This document shows positions 1-9,000 of a DNA stretch of 18,169 nucleotides, piece by piece. A model generated the notes under the pieces. It worked only from the letters and a program-made list of their open reading frames with translations. It did not search any database and had not been told where the DNA came from. This stretch comes from JAFMDF01 sp964644655. GTDB taxonomy: Bacteria; Bacteroidota; Bacteroidia; Chitinophagales; Saprospiraceae. Location of the stretch: contig CAZXYA010000139.1 in assembly GCA_964644655.1 (NCBI GenBank), forward strand, positions 1-18,169, in the 5' to 3' direction. Every line of letters begins with the position of its first letter. The stretch's first letter is position 1. The position numbers and the translations under genes were made by a program.

Positions 1-1731
1 AACAGTGCCTAAATTGGCTGCTGCAATATTTAACTCATCGCCAATGCATAAAGTAGTTGTTTCTTCTACGGGTAAAGTAACGTAAATCGTATCTGTTGGT
101 AAATTAGTAGGTTCAGGATTAGTCGGATCACCAGTACTTTCTCCACAATCTGAAATTTCATTGCTATTATTACAAATAATGGTTAAATCACTACCTGTTG
201 CTGCTACGGTAATTTGTTGATTGGCATTGGCATTTTCGCTATTAGGTGGATAGAATGGATCGGTGAAATTTTCCATAAAAAATACTTGACTATCTGTACA
301 AGTACCTCCATTTTCAAAAGAAAATAAGGGGATTTTGACGCCCGCTGTATATTCGATCGCTCTAGTACCTAAGGTAGTCAAACCAAAAACGATGTAATCA
401 AATGTTGGCTCTTCTTGTGGTGCATTAGAACGACTGTTTTGTTCAAAACTAGCCCCCGGAGTTAAACTTTGGAAATTAGTTACTTCAAAACCGCCAGTAG
501 GTACTTTTAGGGTTACCTGTGCAGTAGAAGTCGTATTTTGCGGAACTGGAATAGTTTGATCTGATATAACAGAAACAGTAAACACACCATTATTAGCATC
601 TAAAACATAAGTGTATCTACAATCTGTGTTTGGGGTACCTGTTCCATTACCAGAACCATTGCCTTCTCCCCCTTCATCATCTGGACAGGCTGCTGCGACT
701 ACAATTTCTTCTACATCATCATGACAAGGTGCGTCTTTCGCACGCACTCTTGGTCGATAAGTACCTGCTGTTAACCCCGTAAAGAAACCATCGTTTTCTA
801 ACCAAGTTGCTCCTTCATCTATACTATATTCTAGGGTTGTGTTAGCTACAATTGGAATAGCATCTATAGAAATGGTACCATCAGAACGCATACAAGTGTC
901 TGCCGTTGAATTAGTTCCCCTAATGATAGCGTCAGCAGGTGGTGCTAGTTCTACGATAACATCCTTTTGAATACAAATTGGTACTTCATCTCGCACCCAT
1001 ACATTATAAGGTTGACCCGAAACCAAATCTGTAAAGGTAGATTCATTTTGAAAGGTCGAACCTCCATTAATGGAATATTGTAATAATAAACCTGCATTAT
1101 CTGGAGTTGCGAAAATAGTTATTGTGCCACCAATAAGGCCACATTGACTAGGATTGGTCGTTACGATAGAATCTATTAATTCACAAGCAATGCTACCTTG
1201 TTCTTGCAAACAATTTGCTTGAGGGCCATAAGTACCTGCAAAAGCATTACCAAATCCTGCTCCTAAAACAGATATTTGGTTGCCAATATTAATATTCTTT
1301 GAATTAAAAAAGAAAGGATCATCTTCGGTGATAAAATCTAAAGTACCTGTACATTCTCCTACATTTTTAAAGGAGAATAATTCATTCTCTACACCTGCCA
1401 CATATTCGAGCGTAGAAATATTACCGCTCAAATTAAAAACCAGATAGTCCTTTTCTGGATTCTCTTCGGGAGCTACTACATTATTGTCATTGACCCAACT
1501 TCCTGTGATATTTTTGATGCTATCTGCTTTGAAGCCACCAGTTGGGACGACAAAACTAAGTTGGGCATTATTGGTAATGCTTAATGTACCAGCAAAAGAT
1601 GTTTCTGGACGTACTTTTACTAAGTAAGTTACTTGATCTTCTTGTAACTCTACGGTAAAAAACATTTGCCCATAGACGACCGTCTGCAAGCATATTAACT
1701 GAATAATGAGTAAATAGAAAGGCTTTCTCAT
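1..1731 (-). CDS. Large secreted surface protein, N-terminal 577 residues (3' end outside window)
   Basis: The frame is open from ATG at 1731 to the window edge, giving 577 residues without a stop. Residues 1-22 form a signal peptide (MRKPF, a hydrophobic core, then VVYGQ). Residues 23-173 are the beta-rich head domain shared by all four main proteins here, with EENPEKDY, LFSFKNVGEC and FNSKNINIGN. Residues about 183-262 and 263-350 are two SprB-like modules (YSINGGSTF and YSIDEGATW, each followed by FT-x-L-x-x-G-x-x-Y and VR). A Gly/Asn-rich linker (353-366) leads to a second copy of the head domain at 371-521 (VPTGGFEVTNF, PQEEPTFDY, FYPPNSENAN). A further segment (TIYVTLPVEE) begins near 547. 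SprB is the gliding-motility surface adhesin of Flavobacterium; the resemblance is to its repeat module only. It is divergent from the 2488-residue gene. Any sorting domain would lie outside the window. Surface location is well supported; function is unknown. Confidence 0.9.
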   Translation of the reverse strand, partial: MRKPFYLLIIQLICLQTVVYGQMFFTVELQEDQVTYLVKVRPETSFAGTLSITNNAQLSFVVPTGGFKADSIKNITGSWVNDNNVVAPEENPEKDYLVFNLSGNISTLEYVAGVENELFSFKNVGECTGTLDFITEDDPFFFNSKNINIGNQISVLGAGFGNAFAGTYGPQANCLQEQGSIACELIDSIVTTNPSQCGLIGGTITIFATPDNAGLLLQYSINGGSTFQNESTFTDLVSGQPYNVWVRDEVPICIQKDVIVELAPPADAIIRGTNSTADTCMRSDGTISIDAIPIVANTTLEYSIDEGATWLENDGFFTGLTAGTYRPRVRAKDAPCHDDVEEIVVAAACPDDEGGEGNGSGNGTGTPNTDCRYTYVLDANNGVFTVSVISDQTIPVPQNTTSTAQVTLKVPTGGFEVTNFQSLTPGASFEQNSRSNAPQEEPTFDYIVFGLTTLGTRAIEYTAGVKIPLFSFENGGTCTDSQVFFMENFTDPFYPPNSENANANQQITVAATGSDLTIICNNSNEISDCGESTGDPTNPEPTNLPTDTIYVTLPVEETTTLCIGDELNIAAANLGTV

Positions 1732-1760
1732 GATTTTAGCTTTAAAGCGTTTCGACTAAA

Positions 1761-1779
1761 ATCATTTGAAGAGATAATA
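1761..1779 (+). repeat. Direct repeat, copy 1 of 2
   Basis: The sequence atcatttgaagagataata matches 2679-2697 at 18 of 19 positions. About 105-115 bp downstream, ggaaag followed by aaatttgagaac (1867-1891) is also matched by 2723-2742, with a 5-bp length difference and a different distance from the first block. The two segments therefore look like diverged copies of one intergenic unit. Copy 1 sits just upstream of the minus-strand gene, reading away from it. Confidence 0.5.
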
Positions 1780-2130
1780 CCAATAAGTAGATAGAAAAAT
1801 AGAAAGACTAATAAGCTATACCCTTTTAAGTATTTTGAACTTAAATAGATAAATTATTAGAAATATGGAAAGTAAATTAAAATTTGAGAACTACTTTTTT
1901 ATTTCCCAAAAATAACGCCAAAAAAGAATGACATATTATTTATTGTTATTTGTTTGCACGTATTTAGGTTAAAAGATTATCTTTTGAATTAAAATAATGA
2001 ATATTTAAATGTTTAAAAAATTGATAATTAATTTGATAGCACTATTGGTTTGATTAAATGACTCACATTTGCTAAAAAATGATTTTTTATAAGAAAAAAT
2101 AACTCAAGCGACAAATGACAAACTTCGCGT

Positions 2131-2182
2131 AAGAAAAAAAGACTAAAAGATAAGATGGCATGGATTTTGGTCTTTTTTTCTT
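2131..2182. repeat. 18-bp perfect hairpin with A-tract and T-tract arms
   Basis: The left arm aagaaaaaaagactaaaa (2131-2148) pairs along its full length with ttttggtctttttttctt (2165-2182), with a single T-G wobble and a 16-nt loop. An A-tract before the core and a T-tract after it, on both strands, is the shape of a bidirectional intrinsic terminator. Its place midway between two divergent genes is odd, because neither gene should be transcribed toward it. It could insulate the two promoters or end a short non-coding transcript. The structure is certain; the role is not. Confidence 0.6.
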
Positions 2183-2606
2183 GTTTTCATTCCCTCCTAA
2201 TTCCCCTCCCTTATTTCAAACATTCCCTCTTTAACACTTTTTAAACTACAAACACTTAACTAACAGCTTATGAACAGGGTTATGTCCCAACACTCAAAAA
2301 TGTACACTTTCCCTTTATATGCACACTACCACGAAGTAAAGCAGCTGGTTGTCGATGCTTTATTTGTCTCAGCGTTAGTTCCCTTTTATTATACTTTATG
2401 ATTAAATAATGTCAAACCATTGGTTCGACTACTATTATAAAATACAGATTGATATTCATTTAAAAACGAACACTTTTCGGCTCATTTCTTTCTGAATTTA
2501 TTTCCTCCCCAACCTACAGATTCAAATCCCCCTTTTGAAATTATATGTTGTGTTTAGATGCTAAATAACTAAAATGCTACTAAAAATAAAGCGTAAAATG
2601 ACTATA

Positions 2607-2635
2607 ACTGATTGGTAATCAGTAGTATAAATTTG
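2607..2635 (+). promoter_or_regulatory. Candidate promoter -7 element with operator-like dyad, for the 2488-residue protein gene
   Basis: The octamer TAAATTTG (2628-2635) fits the Bacteroidota -7 consensus TAnnTTTG. Immediately upstream is a perfect 7-bp-arm dyad, actgatt-ggt-aatcagt (2607-2623), in the place where a repressor would cover the promoter spacer. The -33 TTTG at 19-21 bp upstream is not clear, which weakens the call. It would give a leader of about 375 nt before the start at 3018. Confidence 0.25.
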
Positions 2636-2678
2636 ATGCCAAGGCATTTGCTCAATAGCGTCTTTTATTTTAGAAATG

Positions 2679-2697
2679 ATCATTTGAAGAGATTATA
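2679..2697 (+). repeat. Direct repeat, copy 2 of 2
   Basis: This is the second copy of the element at 1761-1779 (18/19 identical), followed by aaatttgagaac at 2731-2742. It overlaps the 12-bp palindrome aaatgatcattt (2674-2685), which copy 1 lacks. Copy 2 lies about 320 bp upstream of the plus-strand gene, in the same orientation as that gene. Confidence 0.5.
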
Positions 2698-3017
2698 AAA
2701 TCACAGGTAGATAACCAAATCACGGAAAGCAAAATTTGAGAACTTTTAGACTTTCTGATGGAGGTCATTTTTTAGAGAATTTGATAAACAAAAAAGCTAC
2801 TACTTATTGGGATATTTAATAAAGAGAATAATAGGCCTTTCCTTTTTATTTTCTTTTCCTAATGTCTTTTTATTTTCAACGACTTATAGTGCTAACACTA
2901 CGTTAAAGAGAGTAGCCATAAAAGCCCCTTTTTCGATTATTTCACCACGGTACGCCAGCAAAGAACTTTTGTAGGTCTTGCTATTGCTATGCCAATTTCG
3001 AAAAACGCACAATTAAA

Positions 3018-6000
3018 ATGAACCACTTATTAATTTATAAAAACAAAAAAAAGTCGCTGATGAAAAAACATTTTCACATCTATAAAAAAATATTTTGCTT
3101 GCTGCCGTTAATCCTATTAGGATTTCTTTCGTCAGTATCTGGGCAAACAAAGGCGTTTGAATTCAAACTCCAATATATTGAAGAAGGCAACGATTCGCTT
3201 TGGGGCGTATATGTTCGACCAACTGAGGGGTTTGCTACGGGGAGTAATGATGCAGTTGTTGGTTCGGGGCAAATTACAGTCTTGATGAGAAATAACGGGC
3301 TAGATTCTATTACTAATATTCAGAGTGTATCTGGTACCTGGAATAGCTTCTATGATGTAGTGAAAGGACCAACAGAAGCACCTGACATTTCTTACCTTTT
3401 TATTGGACTACCTGATGGGGATGGGATTAATTTAGAAAATGGAGAAGAAACGCTCCTTTTGACTTTTCAAGTACCAGGAGAATGTCCGGATACTTTAGGA
3501 TTAATTAATAATGAGTTTGACCCGTATAATGAAATGATTTATAACGGGACAGGCAACAACTCGGATAATAGTAATCCCGGTATGGATTTATCTACTTTTA
3601 ATTCCAGTACGGGAAGAGTGTTTAATTGGCTTGGCAATTATAATACAAGCGCTTTTAGTTGTGATGATTGTGATGAGGATGGGGTAGCAGATGGTATTGA
3701 AGATACAGATGGAGACGGTATGTTTTCACCAGGGGATACTTCGGATATTTGTAATGTTTGTGATCCGAATGGTATTACCTTCTATTCTGCTACTTTGATT
3801 GGAGGAGATACATTGACCCAATGTGGAGCATCTGGAGAAGATTCTATTGCCTTGATGGTAGACATCACAGGTGGTTGGTCTCCTTTTGAAGTTACTTTAG
3901 AAGAAACCAATAATCGAACAGGAGAGAAGCAAAACTTAGTGTTTACAGATTATCGGGTAGGGGATCGAATTTACGTCTCACCAGATTCTACGGCGGATTA
4001 TCGAATTGTTACGATCACGGATAGTCCTCCTATGAATGATCAAGGAATTACTATCTGTACGATTGATTCAGATAGTTTATTTGATACGATTACGGTCACG
4101 GTAGAAGGACCATTATCTATTGATTTAGCAGCAGGTGGACATCCCGATAACTTCACCGCTTGTAATTTAGATACTTTAGGTTTTGGCGTACACGCTGCAA
4201 ACGGAGGAGATGGCGAAATTCTATACCAATGGCAGGTCAGCCCAACGAGTTTGGATGGGTCTTGGTCCGATATACAAGATGGAACACCTTATGCTTTTGC
4301 TACAACGGATTCTATTGTAATTAGTAATCCTCTCGGACTGGATGGTAATTATTATCGAGCTAAAATTTATACCCCTTCCTGTGATACGATATATTCTGAC
4401 CCTGCGCTCCTAGGCGTTGATGGTCCGTTTATTATTGATATAGAGGCAGTTGATGCTTCTCTTTGTGCGTTAGAAGATGCCATATTTTTCTCTACAGAAA
4501 CTTCGGTTGGACAAGGGACTTTTAATAGAAAATGGCAAGTAAATAAAAATCTTGGTGCTGGTTGGGAAGATGTAGTACCCGATGCTATTCATGTAGTCGG
4601 TACTTCTACTGCCGCAGGCGGTCCTGGTATTCAAAGTATTTATTATGATACGCTGCATATTATTGCGCCTACTTTTGATATGAATCAATGGCAGTATAGA
4701 ATTGCTGCGGTTGGACAAAATATAAATGCTTGTAGTGAGATTTTTACAGATGAAGCAACACTTACAGTTGAAGGGGAAATAAATATTGTGCCTGGTTCTG
4801 AGCCAGTAGATGTAGCCGTTTGTTCAGATACTACTGCTTGTTTTGGCGTGGTTGTCAGTAATGCAGCTACTCAAGGAGTGATTGACTATCAATGGTATGT
4901 GTTAGAAAGAGGCTTAGCCGATATTCCAAGTAATTGGGAGGCATTAACTAATGATGGTACTTATTCTGGCGCTCGATCGGATACCTTATGTGTCACCAAT
5001 GTCATTGGTCGAGATAGTTTTAGATACCGAGTAGAAATAGAAACCGATCATTGTGCTATTAAAACATCTACTTCAGCTACTTTAAATGTAGATGGTCCAA
5101 TTGTATTTGATACGAATGCTGCGGATGTAACAGTCTGTGCAGATGAAGACCCTAATATTTTTGCTTTTAGAACCTTAATGGGGCAAGGTGTTTTGAATAG
5201 AAGATGGCAAGTCAATCGAGATGATGGCAATGATTGGGTAGATTTGACTATAGTCGATACTTTTTCTGTAGGAATTGATTCGGTTACTACTGGCTTACCT
5301 CCTGGCTTTGAAAAAGCTTACTTAGATACCTTATATATTGATACAGCTGCTTTTTATATGGATCAATGGCAGTTTAGATTAGCAGTCATTGGTGCGAATA
5401 GCAGTAATTGTGAGGATGTATATTCTGATGATGCGCTTTTGACGGTAGAAGGTAGCTTATCGATTGATGTTCAACCTGTAGATGTACAAATTTGTTCGGA
5501 TACAACTGCCTGTTTTGGTGTAACTATTGGAAGTGAGTCTACTTCTGGTATTATCAGTTACCAATGGTATGCTTTAGCAAGAGGATTAGATGCAAATGAT
5601 CCTAATAATTGGGAGGCACTAACTAATGATGGTACTTATTCAGGTGTACGTGCAGATACCCTATGTGTAACCAATGTGCTTGGTAGAGATAGTTTCGCTT
5701 ATCGAGTTGATGTTAGAACAGGCACTTGTGCTATCGTTACTTCTGAGGAAGCAGTATTAAGAATTGATGGACCTATTTCCTTTGCCACCAATGCAGATGA
5801 TGTGACGGTATGTGCAGAAGAAGACCCTAATTTCTTTGCTTATGAAACTTTAATGGGCCAAGGCTTACTGAATAGAAGATGGCAAGTTAGTACAGATACT
5901 GGACAAACTTGGACAGATGTTATCTACCCTGTCAATGGTATTTATTCTACAGGCATTGACTCTACGACAACCGGTTTACCTGCTGGATTTGAGAAAGCTT

Positions 6001-9000
6001 ATTTTGATACTTTATATATTGATACCGCTACTTTTGATATGAATAAGTGGCAATTTCGTTTGGCGGCTATCGGCTTAAATAGTAATAACTGTACAGATAC
6101 CTATTCTAGAGAAGCAGTTTTAACAGTAGAAGGAAAAATTTCCATTGATCCTTTGTTTCAGCCACAAGATGTAATGCTTTGTTCTGATACAGCGGCATGT
6201 TTTGGCATACAAATAATTAATGAAGCGAATCAAGGCATCGTTACTTACCAATGGGAAAAATTAGATAAAGGAGAGGATCCTACGATAGATAGTAATTGGG
6301 AAGCGCTTTCTTCTAGTGACGGTAGATATGCAGGTGTGCGCTCGGATACCATGTGTGTGTTATTTATTGCAGGTCAAGATAGTACGCAATATCGAGTTAG
6401 AATTAATACGGGACTTTGTGGAGATGTACTTTCGGAAACAGCAGTCTTAAACGTAGATGGACCCATTGAGCATAATGCTAACCCACAGGATGCCTCAGTT
6501 TGTGCGGTGGAAGATGCGGTTATGTTTACCTCTGCTGTCGCTATTGGGCAAGGACGAATGTTGACCCGTTGGGAAGAAAGTAGAGATACTGGTAAAACAT
6601 GGAATCCTGTAGATTTTAATGAGGCTATTTATAGCCAGAATGGTACGATAGCACCGGATCTTTCGTCGGCTACAGATTTAGCAGATAGTATTTACTTCGA
6701 CACGCTTTTTATTAGCGATGTAGTATTTACCATGAATCAATGGCAGTATAGAAATGTCGCAAGTGGTATTACAGGTAATGGCTGTAACGATGTGCCTTCT
6801 GAAGGGGCTATTTTATCCGTTGAAGGGCTCATTTTTATTACTGACGATCCTGATAATGTATCAATTTGCTCGGACACAGCAGCTTGTTTTGGCGTAACGG
6901 TTAGTAATCAAACAGATAGAGGGAATATCCAATATCAATGGGAGACACAACCTCCTGGAACGACTGACTGGATTACTTTAACTTCTGCTAGTGGGCGTTA
7001 TGGTGGCGTTAAGTCTGATACCCTTTGTGTAAATAATGTAGCTGGCCTAGATAGCTTTGCTTATCGAGTACGGATTTTTACCGATCAATGTGCGAATGTT
7101 TATTCTGATTCAGCAATATTGAGTGTTTCTGGTCCGATTGATTTTGAAGTTCAGCCCCAAGATGTAGCAATTTGTGCGGCAGAAGATGCGACCTTCTTTA
7201 ATGCTAAAACGACTATTGGAGAAGGTGGGTTAACGACCCGATGGCAAGTTAACAAAGGGGTAAGTTGGGAAGATGTAGATTTTGTTATAGATGCCGCTAT
7301 TTATAGTACAAATAGTTCAAAAGAGGTCAATGCTTTGGCAACTATTGATAGCACCTATTACGATACCTTATTTTTAAATGCGGTGGCTACTGCTGGAATG
7401 GATCAATGGCAATATCGAATTGTAGGAAATGGGCTAAATGGAACGAGTTGTCAAGATATTCCATCAGATGCGGCTACTTTAACCGTTAATGGACCCATAC
7501 ATATTGATGTTGACCCTAGAGATACTACGGTCTGTTCTGGGCAACCCGCACTATTTGAGGTTACTACTTCTAATGATGCCTCTGGCGTAATTAGATATAG
7601 TTGGCAGCGAAAAGTAACTAGCGGAGCATGGGTTGATTTAGGTGTAAATGAAGTTTATAATGGGGTGAGAGATAGTGTTTTGAGTATTAGTGACGTTGCG
7701 AAAGTAGTAGCTAATTTAAGTGGAATAGATAGTGCTTTCTTTAGAGTTGCTATTTTTACAACTCAATGTGATAGTATTTATTCCGACTCTGCTCAATTAA
7801 GAGTAGAAGGACCATTTGAATTTGCAACAGATGCAGATAGTCCACATGATACAGTAGTTTGTGCAGGAGAGCCTATTATTTTTAATGCGAACCCTAGAAA
7901 TGATGGTTTTGGGACCATGTTATATGATTGGAAAGTTTCTGTCGATGGAATCAATTACCTTTCAGTTGGTAGTCTGGTTGGTTATAATGGGACTATTTCA
8001 GGGGAGAATACGACTCAGTTGACCCTAGATCCCATGGTGAATGACCATTTCCTCTTAGATAGTACTTTCTGGAGATTAGACATTACTTCTGATGCTTGTG
8101 CAGATGCGACTAGTTCTTTAAGGGCAACTCTTAGGGTAGATGGAGATTTAATGTTTGATTTACATCCACAAGATACGACAAACTGTGCCGATAAAGGCGT
8201 TATCTTCTTTGCTAATGTAACCAATAATGGTTTTACAGGTCAAGACGGCATTCGGTATCAATGGCAAGAATTAGAAAAAGGAGCAGATCCAATTACAGGT
8301 TGGAGAGATATTCTAAATGAGGGTGTTTATAATGGTGCATCTACTGATACTTTAAGTATTGACATTACGACTAGTTTAGATTCTAATCAATATCGAATGA
8401 TTGCTTGGACTTCTGTTTGTAATCAAATTACTTCTGATCCTGCCTACTTAATTGAAGAAGGTTCCACAAGCTTTACTGACCATCCAGAAGATGTAATTAT
8501 TTGTTCTGGGGAAATGACTTCTTTTGCGACTCGAGTGGTAAATTCTACAGGACAAGGTGATAATACAATTAATTGGCAGTTGAGTACCAATAATGGAATT
8601 AGTTGGAGAAATATTGATCCAATAAGTGAAGCATTATTCTCCGTAAATGGTGCAGGACCAACTGCAACGGGAGATTCTACAGCGACAGCAATTTCTGATA
8701 CTTTATTTGTTGATGATGTGACGGGTATGCAAGGTTATCGTTTCCGAGCGGCCGTAACTAGTACTCATTGTGATACGGTCTTTTCTCAATTAGCAAGACT
8801 AACCGTGGAAGGACCATTTAGTGCAACTTTAACAGGACCACCAACAGTTTGTGCAAATATTGGGGTGAACATCGAAGCCGATGTAGTGAATGAAGGAGCT
8901 GGGTTGCCTGTCTTGACTTGGCAGTGGAGAGCACCTGGTGGTACATTTTCTAATATATCTGATACTTCTGATACTTGGGATATTTTCCAAGGAGAAGAAA

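Larger units (their letters stand above)
1732..3017. other. 1.29-kb divergent intergenic region
   Basis: This very AT-rich stretch separates two divergently transcribed surface-protein genes and should hold both promoters. I see no convincing gene in it. It contains a perfect 18-bp hairpin (2131-2182), a diverged direct repeat (1761-1779 and 2679-2697), a 12-bp perfect palindrome aaatgatcattt (2674-2685) and a dyad next to a Bacteroidota-like -7 motif (2607-2635), listed separately. On the minus strand a TATTTTTG (1914-1907) matches TAnnTTTG but lacks a good -33 partner. Confidence 0.7.

Noticed and set aside
1907..1914. TATTTTTG on the minus strand as promoter of the gene at 1-1731
   Set aside because: It matches TAnnTTTG, but no TTG lies 19-21 bp upstream and the region is so AT-rich that single matches are expected by chance.
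2270..2401. 43-codon plus-strand frame (MNRVMSQHSK...) in the divergent intergenic region
   Set aside because: It is short, its codon use (many AAC, CAC and TAC codons) is unlike the neighbouring genes, and no ribosome binding site or recognisable motif supports it.
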